From: Apilactobacillus micheneri | GTDB lineage: Bacteria; Bacillota; Bacilli; Lactobacillales; Lactobacillaceae | Direction: 5' to 3' | Assembly (NCBI RefSeq): GCF_002993975.1 | Contig: NZ_POSO01000005.1 | Location: 1-49,226 of the forward strand | DNA: 49,226 nt | Part shown: positions 40,500-49,226 of the stretch, one piece after another | Layout of the letters: each line of letters begins with the position of its first letter | Numbering within the stretch: the stretch's first letter is position 1 | Program-made: the position numbers and the translations under genes | Notes under the pieces: generated by a model | What the model saw: the letters and a program-made list of their open reading frames with translations, nothing else | The model's database searches: none | Told to the model about the DNA's origin: nothing

Positions 40500-40977
40500 A
40501 ACATTTGACTGGGTAGAATTATTTACTTCTATCAAAAAAGTAGTTGAAGGCTTAATGGGCATCCCCTGTGTTTATGAAAATAGTAAACAAAACAATATAT
40601 CTAAACCTTTTATCGCTTATGGAGTTTTAAATGATCATACTTCACTTGACTATCAAACTAATCGAGATAATGAAGCATTTATGACCACGCTAACCTTTAA
40701 AGGTCGTGCGGACTCCATGGGTGAAGCCATTGCAATTAAAGATGATTTAAGAACACTACTACAAAGCTATCAAGGTAGGGATGAGTTAAAGAAAAAGGGC
40801 ATTATTTTAGCTCCTAATCCCATTCAGAACGAACGTTCGTCTGATAGTAACAGCATCCCTTTTATGGAAGATGCAGTAGCAGGTTTCGATTTAGTTATTG
40901 AATTACAAAGACACTATAACAGTAACTATAAACGCATTAATAAAGTTGAAACAGGAAAGGAAGATTTAAATGGCTGA
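40483..40977 (+). CDS. Tail terminator / neck protein gp12-like
   Basis: A 164-aa protein from ATG 40483 (AGGGGAG upstream). YGVLNDHTSLDYQTNRDNEA followed by a Gly/helix segment (DSMGEAIAIKDDLRTLLQSY) fits tail-terminator/neck proteins that cap the tube before head joining. It overlaps both neighbours (17 bases and 8 bases). Confidence 0.65.
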   Translation: MPYQAKTFDWVELFTSIKKVVEGLMGIPCVYENSKQNNISKPFIAYGVLNDHTSLDYQTNRDNEAFMTTLTFKGRADSMGEAIAIKDDLRTLLQSYQGRDELKKKGIILAPNPIQNERSSDSNSIPFMEDAVAGFDLVIELQRHYNSNYKRINKVETGKEDLNG

Positions 40978-41320
40978 TAATACAGACCAAAAAGTAGAAC
41001 CATTGAGTCCCGTTGAAGTTACTAATAACTACAACCAAGCTAATACTCCATACGGTCTAAATGGTGTGGCAATTTTCCATGAGTCAGATCATGAACAAGT
41101 ACAATCATATCGAGATATGGAAGCAGTAGAACAAGATTATGGCATTGATAGTGATGTATGGAAACAAGCTAATTCTTACTTCACTGGTTTAAATGCTAGC
41201 AACGGACTAGTTCAAGTTATTAGTTTTAATAAGAACTACGGTAACTCAACTGGTGGTCCAATCGTTACTCCACCAGGTGGTACTAATAATACAGATGATA
41301 AGAAAGGGGATGTTAAGTAA
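40970..41320 (+). CDS. Tail sheath protein, N-terminal half (split, DUF3383-like)
   Basis: The product is 116 aa, behind AAAGGAAG. TPYGLNGVAIFHESDHEQVQ and DSDVWKQANSYFTGLNASNG match the N-terminal domain of DUF3383/contractile-sheath-type proteins. It ends in a Pro/Gly/Thr/Asp-rich linker, then TAATG, where the second half starts. In the other frame a stop lies only 4 bases before that ATG, so a simple one-base error does not fuse them. It seems to be a true two-gene sheath. Confidence 0.7.
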   Translation: MADNTDQKVEPLSPVEVTNNYNQANTPYGLNGVAIFHESDHEQVQSYRDMEAVEQDYGIDSDVWKQANSYFTGLNASNGLVQVISFNKNYGNSTGGPIVTPPGGTNNTDDKKGDVK

Positions 41321-42108
41321 TGAACACTAATGGAATGATCCACGCTTTATCCAAATTTTATACTGCCGGCTTTGAATTCTTAGCTTTCAATGTTGGCAAC
41401 AATACTGATACTGCTATCGCTTTATCAAACTTTTTTGAAGTCCAAGATAGCGGCACATTAGTTTTAAATATCACAACACAGGCTGGACAAACACCTGACT
41501 TTTCATTTTTAGACACGATTAAAGAAAACCGTTCAACTAAAGTGGTTTCTTTGCCATCTGACAAAGACCCAGACAATGTATTGGCCACATCAACATTAGG
41601 AAAATATGGCGGTCGTGCTGAAGGAGCTAATTTCAAGTTCATTCAAGATCTACCTGGAGTTACTCCACAAGATGAATTTAATTTCACTCCTAATGACTTA
41701 AAAGTATATGAAAAATACAATATTGCTACTTATGCTATCGAAAATGGCACAGCAATGACTACTAATGGACGTTCGTTAACTGGCTTTGATGTTGGTGCTT
41801 TAGTAGTAAGAGATAGCATTAGAAAAGCCATGATTAACGAAATCAGTTCATTCTTAATGAACAATGATGTTGTTTCATATAATGATGCTTCTATTAATAC
41901 TATCCGTGGAATGGAACAAGGCATTCTTACTAGATATAAGAATAATAATTTGATTGCTGATTATGAAATGAATCCAAACTCCACCAAAATTACTGATGAA
42001 GTTAAAGCAACTGGAATTTATAAAGATGCTGGATACAAATACAAGCCAATGCGTTCCATTGACCAAGTAAAAGTATCTCAAACATTAAATATTACTAAGG
42101 AGGAATAA
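41320..42108 (+). CDS. Tail sheath protein, C-terminal half (split)
   Basis: The product is 262 aa. IHALSKFYTAGFEFLAFNVG, LGKYGGRAEGANFKF and IRGMEQGILTRYKNN are typical of the sheath main domain and its C-terminal arm. Coupled to the N-terminal half by TAATG so both are made in equal amounts. Together ~378 aa, the normal size of one DUF3383-type protein. Contraction of the sheath drives the tube through the cell envelope. Confidence 0.7.
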   Translation: MNTNGMIHALSKFYTAGFEFLAFNVGNNTDTAIALSNFFEVQDSGTLVLNITTQAGQTPDFSFLDTIKENRSTKVVSLPSDKDPDNVLATSTLGKYGGRAEGANFKFIQDLPGVTPQDEFNFTPNDLKVYEKYNIATYAIENGTAMTTNGRSLTGFDVGALVVRDSIRKAMINEISSFLMNNDVVSYNDASINTIRGMEQGILTRYKNNNLIADYEMNPNSTKITDEVKATGIYKDAGYKYKPMRSIDQVKVSQTLNITKEE

Positions 42109-42112
42109 ACTT

Positions 42113-42544
42113 ATGCCCGTACAAAATGCCAGAGATAGTAACAACTTATTTGATGAAACATTGTCTTCTGTAGTGATTGACGGAAAACAAGTGCTTCACT
42201 TTGCCCCAGGAGAAGAACCATGGACAGCAACACCACAAGGAGATATGAACAGTTCTAGTGCTGACTCCTTTGGTTCTGGTGTCGATATGGTAAAGAACAA
42301 CCGGGCATGGCAATTCACATTGAACACAACTGCATTTGATGATGTTTATCAAGACTTGCTAAAGGATCCTGCAGCATATGGTAAAACACATCATACTATC
42401 GATGCAGTTAACCAACTTGAGTCATTCCATACCGATATTGGAATGTTACCTCGTCCTTCAACTGTTACATCAGGAAACACTAATGCCAACCGTGCAATGA
42501 GTTTTAACACTAATAATGGAACTTTGAAACCAGCTCCAAAATAA
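42113..42544 (+). CDS. Tail tube protein
   Basis: A 143-aa protein right after the sheath, behind AAGGAGG. Compact beta-rich protein with HFAPGEEPWTATPQGDMNSS and AWQFTLNTTAFDDVYQDLLK, agreeing with XkdM/DUF3277-type inner-tube proteins. Expected to be highly expressed, with clean codon use. Confidence 0.8.
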   Translation: MPVQNARDSNNLFDETLSSVVIDGKQVLHFAPGEEPWTATPQGDMNSSSADSFGSGVDMVKNNRAWQFTLNTTAFDDVYQDLLKDPAAYGKTHHTIDAVNQLESFHTDIGMLPRPSTVTSGNTNANRAMSFNTNNGTLKPAPK

Positions 42545-42606
42545 GTTCGTATTTCCAAAAAATAACAAATCAATCGATTAATTAATAAAATAAGGAGGCC
42601 ATTAAA

Positions 42607-43173
42607 ATGGCAGAAGAAAACAACAACGTATATGGCGTAAATAATGAAAACAAAGACAACAAAGGTGTAGTTAATGGAGTTAGCTCAGTAGCAAACAGCG
42701 GAGGCAACTCTGCTGCTGATGCTGCAAATTCTGGCGGTTCTTCCGCTAGTGATGTCACAGGAGACAAAGCTGATACACCAACTGGCGATAAAAACGCACA
42801 AATCCCTAATAAATCACAAGCATGGGATGGTAAAGCTACTGACGTTGACAAGCAACGTACCTTGGACATTACAGAAAGTGATGGCACTGCCATTAAATTA
42901 GTAATGCACTTTCCAGGTATTTTTGAAGCTGAAAATATCTTAGGTAAACAAGTAAGCAGCTTTACAAATGATGCAGGTGACACTGTTGAACAATCTACCA
43001 TGGGTGATTTCCATAAAGCACTATTAAGATTATTTGGAACAGCAACTGTAAATGGTGCAGTTAAAAATCTTGATGAAGGATTTTTCTATGAACATGAAAT
43101 TCAAACTTATAACTATGCTATGAGACAAGCTACATCCTTTCTTAGTAACCCTAATGGAGCATTTAAAGCCTAA
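42607..43173 (+). CDS. Tail assembly chaperone 1 (gpG/XkdN-like)
   Basis: A 188-aa protein with a long Asn/Gly/Ser-rich N-terminus (~residues 1-75), then a conserved-style region (KLVMHFPGIFEAENIL; MGDFHKALLRLFGTATVNGA; FFYEHEIQTYNYAMRQATSF). Its position between tube and tape measure is that of the tail chaperone. Overlaps the next frame by 20 bases, so a frameshift product is likely (see findings). Confidence 0.75.
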   Translation: MAEENNNVYGVNNENKDNKGVVNGVSSVANSGGNSAADAANSGGSSASDVTGDKADTPTGDKNAQIPNKSQAWDGKATDVDKQRTLDITESDGTAIKLVMHFPGIFEAENILGKQVSSFTNDAGDTVEQSTMGDFHKALLRLFGTATVNGAVKNLDEGFFYEHEIQTYNYAMRQATSFLSNPNGAFKA

Positions 43174-43375
43174 TCAAATAGCTAATTATTTAAATAGCGA
43201 TCTGATTGATGGCGCTAAGTGGTCCACTTATATGATGGGATATCTTAGTTTGACACCTGAAGATGTAGAAAATATGTCAGTGCCAGAATTAGATATTCTA
43301 ATGTATTGTAACCAAAAGCGTATCAAAATGGACTCAGATAAATTACAGATAATGGGAGGTGGAGCTTACGGTTAA
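43154..43375 (+). CDS. Tail assembly chaperone 2 (gpT-like extension)
   Basis: Seventy-three codons in the +1 frame of the previous gene (NYLNSDLIDGAKWSTYMMGY ... YCNQKRIKMDSDKLQIMGGG). ATG 43154 has no ribosome binding site. This is the classic layout of the G/GT pair, in which the second part is made by a ribosomal frameshift fused to the first. The tape measure follows at once. Confidence 0.65.
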   Translation: MEHLKPNQIANYLNSDLIDGAKWSTYMMGYLSLTPEDVENMSVPELDILMYCNQKRIKMDSDKLQIMGGGAYG

Positions 43376-46300
43376 TATCATTCGTCACTCCACCATTGGT
43401 TTATCTGTTGCATCTAACATAACTCCTTTAGAGCATGCCAATAGTCTTTTAGATGCAATGCCTAGAAAGGCACATGAGGTTAGTAGTGCTTTAAGCGGTG
43501 TTAAATTTAATACGACTGCTACAACTAATGTTAATAAGTTCAGCAAAGCCTATGATCAATTAGAAAAACAAGCAATTAGTGCTTCTAAGAATATCGTTAG
43601 CAATCAGAATGACATGATTAAGTCATCCCAACATCTATCTGCTGAAACTGGTAAGTCTATTAATGGATTGCGTGATAATTTAAAAAATTTATCACATGAA
43701 AGCTTTACGATCCGACCTAAAGTGGATATGCCAGATGCTCAACTACACACATTGCATACTAAAGTGCAAGAAGCCGACCATAAAATGCCTAAGTTACATC
43801 TCTTTAGGGATGTAGCCGGTGGCACTATGGCTGGTAACTTGCTCTCCAATGCAGTAAGTGGTTTAACTGGCAAGCTAAAAGAAGGTGCAGCAGCTGGTTT
43901 TGAGTATGATAAATCGCAACAAAAGATGAATGCTACCTGGACTACTTTAACTGGTAATGCTGGAAAAGCTCAAGATATGGTTAACACCATCAATGATTTA
44001 TCAGTTAAAACTGGGCAAGCTAATGACACAGTAGATGAACTGGAACAAGGCTTTTATCATTTGCATTCCAACAAAAAAGAAGCTGATGATTTAAGTAAGT
44101 CTATGTTGAACATGTCAGATGCTGTTGGTTTAAGTACTCCGAAAATTCAAGCCGTAACGCAAGATATGGTTAATGGACTATCTCGTGGGAAAGCTAATAA
44201 CGGGATGCTTAATCAAATTTCTCAGTACTTCCCAATGTTTAGAGAACAGTTAGCCAAGTATGAATCTCAAGTTCATCATGGTAAGGAAGTCACAGTTGCT
44301 GATTTAAATGCCATGGCAAAGTCCGGACAAATATCATCCCAGGATATTGAGAATGTGTTTAATCAGCTAGGTTCGGGCAAGTATAACCAAGCTGCCGACA
44401 ATATGTTGCAAACTATGTATGGTATGCAACGTACGATCCATGCTCGTGTGCCTGCTCTGATTGGTGAATTTGAAAACCCAATTATGACTGCTAAAAACCC
44501 ATTTTATGGAGCAATCTCCAAGTGGGTGTCTGACAAGCATACTGAACATGAATTTAAACTCATGGGGCAAGCTACTACTAAAGGCATTGATACCATTACT
44601 GGTGCCTTTGGTAAGGCTTACCATGTTAAAAATGGGACCAAAGCATTAGACGATGCTACTACTCACATTACACATGGGATTGACTCACTAAGTAATGGCA
44701 TTGCAAAAAACGCTCCACAAATTAAAGATTTCTTTAGTTCAACCAAAACTACTGGAGTTGAATCACTTAAACTCCTAGCTGGTGTAACTAAAGATGTATC
44801 AGCCGTGGCATTACCACTTCTACATTTTGCAGCTGATCATTCAAAACAAGTCGTGCCATTTATGGCAGGGCTTTTTATTACGAAAAAAGTTGTTGGGTTT
44901 GCCACTGCATTAACTCCTGTAATTGGGATGATGAAATGGATTAGAAGCCAATTTAAGAAACCTGTATCTAATAATATGGCTAACTCCATGATGTCCCAAG
45001 CAGGTAAAATGCAAGGTGCTGAAGAATTATCCGGTGGCACTTCTACTGGTGGCAGTGGCATAGGTACTATGTCACGCATGGAACGTAATGCATCCAAAGT
45101 AAGCAAGTTTGATAGATTTGCCAGTCGTTTTGGTGGAGTTGGCAGTACAGGATCACGCTTGGGCAAAGTAGGAGAAGCCTCAACACTTGCTAAAAACGCT
45201 GGTAGTCTTGGTAAATTCGGGAAGTTTGCTAAGTTTGGTGGTGCATCCCTAGCAGGAGTTAATGTTGCTACATCAGCTTTTGACCTAATAGGGATGAACA
45301 ATAAGAATCGAGGAAGTAAAATTGGTTCTGCTACTGGTTCCTTAGGTGGTGCCGTCGTTGGTGGATTGCTTGGCTCTTTAGCTGGACCTGCAGGAACTGC
45401 TATCGGTTCAGGGATAGGTTCTGCTACTGGTGAATGGTTAGGAAAACATGCTGGTCATACTTTACAAACAGAAATGTCAAAGCAATCTCCTGATAGCACT
45501 AGTAATAATGCTAGACAAAGATACTTCGCAAAACCAACTGATGGTATGCAGGACAAACTGGGTCAAGCTAACGCTAACTTTGGTGTATATAAAGGTCTGA
45601 ACAAAAGCAATAAAGACCAAAAAAATAGAATAATTAATGAAAATAAGCAATTATATGCCTCACTAAAAAAGCAAGTTGATGATTATTCAAATCATAATCA
45701 AAGTAAAGCTAAGCAGGATGCCAAAATATTGTCAAAATATAGTGGCATTAGCTATAAAAGTATTCTAAGCAAAGATAAAAGTTTCTATAAAGATAAAACC
45801 AAGAATGCTAACTCTGCTATACAATCACTAATCAAAGCTGAATCTAAAGGTGGAAAAGGCAGAGCAAGTGCATTGCAAAAAGCCAACAAAAACATTTCTA
45901 AGCTAATGGCAAAAGGCTCCAGTTCTCAAAAAATCATTTTAGGTAGACTTAGCATGTCAAGTAAGCGTATATCTGATAAGCAAGCATCTACAATGATTAA
46001 GCAATCTTACAGGGCTTTCAAGGGAACGTCTGGCTATGCTAACAAGATTTACCATTCATCTAAAACAGCTGCTAATAAGAAATACAAGGCAACTATGGAT
46101 GCTGCTAATCGTGAATACTTTGTTACTGGTTCAATTAGTAAAAAACAATATAGGGCAATTACTAAAAAAGCACGAGACCAAAAGAATGACACCATTAGCA
46201 ACGCTAGAAAACAGAGAGACAATTCTGTTGATGCAGCTCAGAAACAACATGATAAAGTTGTTAAACTTGCTAAAAAACAAACTAAGGATCACTTAGCTAG

Positions 46301-48446
46301 TGTTGATGATGAAACCGGTGGAATGCTTAATCAATGGCAACAAGCTGGAAAATCATTAGAAAGCACTTGGTCAGGTATTGCCAGTTGGTGGAGTAAGAAT
46401 GTTGGTCAAAAATTCAAGTGGATTGGCGAAACAGCTGATAAGTTAACTGGTATGAATGAAAATAAGCTTAATCATTCAGGCCATGTAAACAAAAACACTG
46501 GCAAACGTGAAATGTCCGCTGCAGAATTCAGAAAAGCCGAAGGTAAAAGCCTTGGTGGTTATGCAAAAGGTACTACTGGTGCTTTAAAGCGTAGTCAAAC
46601 TGCATTGGTTAATGAATTTGGGCAAGAATCAGCATGGAACCCAAGTAAAGGAACTTTCCGTTTCTTAGGTAATGGTCGTCCAATGCTTGCTAAGTTGCAT
46701 GCTGGTGAACACATTTTTACTGCTAAACAGACTCGTGCCTTAACTCATGGAGGAATGCATGGGAACTTCAAAGCCTATGCTGGTGGTACTGGTGCTGGTA
46801 ATGCAATTGATGCCAAAATCACTAACCCTAATGGTTTAACTAAGTTTAGTACCAAAGCCAAATCCGTATGGGATAATCTAAAAACTCATACTAAGTCAAG
46901 TACACAAAAGATTAGTGCCAATACACAAAGTGACTTCGATAATATGAAGAGCAAGACTCTAGACAAGTTAAGCTCAATGCATACTGGAGTCACTAAGAAT
47001 GTAAAAAGCCTCGTGTCTGACTTCAACAACATCATAGGTAAGTTAACTGGTTATACAGATGATGCCATGAAAGGTGTTACTGGTAAATTAAACAAAGGAT
47101 TTAATGGTATCAACTCATCTCTTGGCCAGTTTGGTGGTAATAAGTCCATTTTGAAGCCAATTCATTATGCTAATGGTTCAAACGGTGTGATTAACCGTAA
47201 TCATCTAGCTATCTTAAATGATGCCATGACTGGTCCACGTCAAGAAGCGGTTGTTAGAAATAACAAATTACTTTATCCAAGTGGAAAAAATGCAATGGTT
47301 GCTTTAAGACAAGGTGACCAAGTTCTTAATGGTCATCAAACTAAGTTAATCCACCAAATGAGTAATTTAGCTCACTATGCTAAAGGCTCTGGAGTATCTG
47401 ATGACAAACTAGAAAAGATTGCCAAAAGTAATTCAGACAATCCAAGTAAAGCCTGGACTCATGATTTTGCTAACCAGCTACACAATAGTAATGGTTCATC
47501 CCTGCAAAAAGGGATGACTAATAGTGATGCTGATGCCACTAAATCAGTTGGCTTGCCATGGTATAAGTCCATGTGGGGCTTTATTCAAGGCATCGCTGAT
47601 GGAGACAAAGGTGGCAAAGGTAAACTAAGTGACCTTGTTAAGAAACAACTAGGCGGATCAGCTATTAAATGGTTGAATAAGCATCTAAGTAGTGGTGCTG
47701 GTAATCCAACTGGGACGAGTGTTCTACGCTGGAAACCAATCGTTACTAAAGTGTTAGGTCAACTAGGCTTATCCACTGCTGGTAGTATGGTTTCCAAAGT
47801 TCTACGCCAAATTCAAACTGAGTCTGGTGGTAATCCACACGCCATTGGTGGAACTGATGGTTTGAGTGATGGACGAGCAATGGGGCTTATGCAAGTTAAA
47901 CCTGGTACCTTCTCCGCTTACTCCAAACCTGGACTAGGTAACTGGAGTAATGGGAATGCATCTATCTATGCTGGTTTAAATTACGCTCAACATCGTTATG
48001 GCAAAGACTTATCCTTCTTAGGACAAGGTCACGGATATGCTAACGGTGGCTGGAGTAATAAGCCTGCTGTCTTTGGTGAAGTTCAAGGTCAACCAGAAGT
48101 AGCAATCAATCCACAACGTAAGTCTGCTGATAATCTAATCATGAGTGCTATGCACGCTCGTGATAAATTTACCGGCGGTAGTTTTAGTAAGCGAATGGTT
48201 CGTATGCTAAAGTTTAAGAATGGTAAAAATGAACGTCATAATCTAATGCAAAAGGCATTATCTGCAATTAAGTCTGCACCCAATCATCAAGCTGCTCATT
48301 CCAATAAGGTTGAAGTCCATATTGGAAAAATAGTAGTTCAAGGTGGTAATGGAAACATTCCACAGAATATTGGGGCAGTGATTGCTCAAGAAGTGCAAAA
48401 AGCATTGGAGAATCAAAATAGAAAAACTATATCAGAAATGTATTAA
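43359..48446 (+). CDS. Tape measure protein with lytic transglycosylase domain
   Basis: About 1695 aa, setting tail length. Helical throughout; a Gly-zipper hydrophobic part (GSLGGAVVGGLLGSLAGPAG, ~residue 660) and YAxGGxxxxAxVNEFGQE-type repeats (near 1070, 1270) that resemble tape-measure tails. A C-terminal SLT/goose-lysozyme-like domain (QIQTESGGNP with catalytic Glu ~1488; GLMQVKPGTFSAY) can cut the cell wall during DNA entry. The start is unsure: GTG 43359 overlaps the GGGAGG site, and there is no good start for 20 codons after. Confidence 0.9.
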   Translation: MELTVNIIRHSTIGLSVASNITPLEHANSLLDAMPRKAHEVSSALSGVKFNTTATTNVNKFSKAYDQLEKQAISASKNIVSNQNDMIKSSQHLSAETGKSINGLRDNLKNLSHESFTIRPKVDMPDAQLHTLHTKVQEADHKMPKLHLFRDVAGGTMAGNLLSNAVSGLTGKLKEGAAAGFEYDKSQQKMNATWTTLTGNAGKAQDMVNTINDLSVKTGQANDTVDELEQGFYHLHSNKKEADDLSKSMLNMSDAVGLSTPKIQAVTQDMVNGLSRGKANNGMLNQISQYFPMFREQLAKYESQVHHGKEVTVADLNAMAKSGQISSQDIENVFNQLGSGKYNQAADNMLQTMYGMQRTIHARVPALIGEFENPIMTAKNPFYGAISKWVSDKHTEHEFKLMGQATTKGIDTITGAFGKAYHVKNGTKALDDATTHITHGIDSLSNGIAKNAPQIKDFFSSTKTTGVESLKLLAGVTKDVSAVALPLLHFAADHSKQVVPFMAGLFITKKVVGFATALTPVIGMMKWIRSQFKKPVSNNMANSMMSQAGKMQGAEELSGGTSTGGSGIGTMSRMERNASKVSKFDRFASRFGGVGSTGSRLGKVGEASTLAKNAGSLGKFGKFAKFGGASLAGVNVATSAFDLIGMNNKNRGSKIGSATGSLGGAVVGGLLGSLAGPAGTAIGSGIGSATGEWLGKHAGHTLQTEMSKQSPDSTSNNARQRYFAKPTDGMQDKLGQANANFGVYKGLNKSNKDQKNRIINENKQLYASLKKQVDDYSNHNQSKAKQDAKILSKYSGISYKSILSKDKSFYKDKTKNANSAIQSLIKAESKGGKGRASALQKANKNISKLMAKGSSSQKIILGRLSMSSKRISDKQASTMIKQSYRAFKGTSGYANKIYHSSKTAANKKYKATMDAANREYFVTGSISKKQYRAITKKARDQKNDTISNARKQRDNSVDAAQKQHDKVVKLAKKQTKDHLASVDDETGGMLNQWQQAGKSLESTWSGIASWWSKNVGQKFKWIGETADKLTGMNENKLNHSGHVNKNTGKREMSAAEFRKAEGKSLGGYAKGTTGALKRSQTALVNEFGQESAWNPSKGTFRFLGNGRPMLAKLHAGEHIFTAKQTRALTHGGMHGNFKAYAGGTGAGNAIDAKITNPNGLTKFSTKAKSVWDNLKTHTKSSTQKISANTQSDFDNMKSKTLDKLSSMHTGVTKNVKSLVSDFNNIIGKLTGYTDDAMKGVTGKLNKGFNGINSSLGQFGGNKSILKPIHYANGSNGVINRNHLAILNDAMTGPRQEAVVRNNKLLYPSGKNAMVALRQGDQVLNGHQTKLIHQMSNLAHYAKGSGVSDDKLEKIAKSNSDNPSKAWTHDFANQLHNSNGSSLQKGMTNSDADATKSVGLPWYKSMWGFIQGIADGDKGGKGKLSDLVKKQLGGSAIKWLNKHLSSGAGNPTGTSVLRWKPIVTKVLGQLGLSTAGSMVSKVLRQIQTESGGNPHAIGGTDGLSDGRAMGLMQVKPGTFSAYSKPGLGNWSNGNASIYAGLNYAQHRYGKDLSFLGQGHGYANGGWSNKPAVFGEVQGQPEVAINPQRKSADNLIMSAMHARDKFTGGSFSKRMVRMLKFKNGKNERHNLMQKALSAIKSAPNHQAAHSNKVEVHIGKIVVQGGNGNIPQNIGAVIAQEVQKALENQNRKTISEMY

Positions 48447-48460
48447 GGAGGTAATGGAAT

Positions 48461-49226
48461 GTGGCTATCAGAAAGTCCACCGGTGCCAAGGCACCGCAAT
48501 ATAAATTTTATGTAAGAAAGTATGAACAAGCGGTGAAAACTTATAACACCACTAGTAAACGTTATCGGGGAGTACACGCCAGATACTTAAAAAATAAAGA
48601 TAGCAAAAAATTACAGGCATCTAATCGTGTGATGTATAAGCGTTTTAAGAATGCTAGAAATACATTGAACCGTTATAAACGCACAAGTGGTTATAAGAAA
48701 TACCGCAATAAAAGAATTCATCATGGGATGTTCAACAATTTAAGAAAAGACAGGCGCCATCAATCAACAATTAATGGCGCTTTTATGTACATTGCAGCTA
48801 GTAATCCCGTTAGTGAATATGATTATGTTTATTTGAAATTAAACACCGAAGAACCCACTTATACTAATAATCTAGATACTTCATCGACACCTGAAAAAGG
48901 TAAATCCTTAACTGCCAGTTCGGAACGTGAATTGGTAAGTGTTTCCATAGCTGGAATTATTGGAGGTACTAAAGGTTATGATTTTAGAAAAGTGAAAGCA
49001 GATGAAGCTAGAATGGCTCGCTGGGCTAACAATAGTGAGAATTTGTATGTACGTGGACAATTAATTTATCCGGAAGTTGTGATCACATCTTTTACACCAC
49101 AGCACACGACTAATGGCTCTGTAAATGCTATGAACGTAAGCATTACCGTTACTAATGCAAAATATGCTGAAAGTACAGTACAGGATAAACGAAAGCCAAA
49201 GAAAAAAGGTAAAAAGGGCAAATCTA
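48461..49226 (+). CDS. LysM-domain baseplate protein, N-terminal part
   Basis: Starts at GTG 48461, 10 bases after AAGGAGG; ATGs at 48454 and 48459 lead to early stops. The first ~110 residues are very basic (Lys/Arg/Tyr/Asn) and helical, then a beta-rich region (GAFMYIAASNPVSEYDYVYL) begins. The gene runs off the right edge and continues at position 259 of the window to 416; full length ~307 aa with a C-terminal LysM. Confidence 0.8.
   Translation, partial: MAIRKSTGAKAPQYKFYVRKYEQAVKTYNTTSKRYRGVHARYLKNKDSKKLQASNRVMYKRFKNARNTLNRYKRTSGYKKYRNKRIHHGMFNNLRKDRRHQSTINGAFMYIAASNPVSEYDYVYLKLNTEEPTYTNNLDTSSTPEKGKSLTASSERELVSVSIAGIIGGTKGYDFRKVKADEARMARWANNSENLYVRGQLIYPEVVITSFTPQHTTNGSVNAMNVSITVTNAKYAESTVQDKRKPKKKGKKGKS
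48969..49226. repeat. Terminal direct repeat (right copy): circular overlap
   Basis: Identical to 1-258; see the left copy. Confidence 0.95.

Noticed and set aside
41320-41322. Sheath split caused by a sequencing error
   Set aside because: An in-frame stop at 41314-41316 precedes the second start, so a single inserted base in the usual homopolymers cannot fuse the genes.
44837-45301. Long minus-strand reading frame inside the tape measure gene
   Set aside because: It is a Pro/Leu/Ala-rich complement of coding Gly/Ser/Lys codons with no ribosome binding site; a shadow of the tape measure.

Overview
The window is one complete circular element read slightly past its own start. Bases 1-258 recur exactly at 48969-49226, so the molecule is about 48,968 bp, and the LysM gene that leaves the right edge continues at the left edge. 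It is a temperate, contractile-tailed (myovirus) phage that also carries plasmid maintenance genes, so it looks like a phage-plasmid. The low GC content, Gram-positive ribosome binding sites, LL-H-type holin, GH25 lysin, ArpU regulator, RepA_N initiator and MazEF pair point to a Firmicute host, probably Lactobacillaceae. Genus cannot be set from sequence alone.

Layout. 31-49 kb runs on into 0-8.8 kb (circular): late genes on the + strand. Order: terminase small and large subunits, portal, head morphogenesis, scaffold, decoration-like protein, major capsid, connectors and tail terminator, a tail sheath split into two genes, tube, two overlapping chaperones, tape measure with a lytic transglycosylase domain, LysM baseplate protein, hub, XkdR/S/T/U-like baseplate genes, receptor-binding fibre and accessories, holin genes, GH25 endolysin. 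8.8-10 kb: a gene-poor stretch with up to six short promoter-hairpin-terminator units in a row, plus a small hydrophobic peptide on the opposite strand whose mRNA converges with one of them (type I toxin-antitoxin-like). 10-13.1 kb (minus): RepA_N initiator followed in the same apparent operon by an AbiH-like gene and a four-TM protein. 13.1-14.8 kb: candidate antisense RNA over the rep leader, then ParA and a small RHH ParB flanked by three copies of a 16-bp palindrome. 15-18.8 kb: accessory membrane genes, MazEF, a DUF4352-type protein. 18.9-20.9 kb: lysogeny switch (CI-like repressor plus ImmA against Cro-like and Rha/ANT antirepressor). 21-26.4 kb: recombination and replication (RecT, PDDEXK exonuclease, DnaD-like, RusA) and ArpU. 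26.3-31 kb: a five-copy 11-bp iteron array, a hairpin-rich stretch with two tRNA-like minihelices, an adenine-type methyltransferase, a small tyrosine recombinase, accessory membrane genes and a tRNA-Cys.

How the parts fit. RepA, ParAB and MazEF would keep the prophage as a stable low-copy plasmid. CI/ImmA and Rha/ANT would decide lysogeny, and ArpU would start the late genes. AbiH with its membrane partner, and several membrane-protein gene sets, look like cargo that excludes other phages (inference).

Data quality. At least six genes (tail accessory, endolysin, recT, abiH twice, two small or accessory genes) are broken by what looks like a single missing A or T in a homopolymer. All go in the same direction. 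This suggests homopolymer under-calling in the assembly more than real gene decay, and product lengths near these sites should be treated with care.
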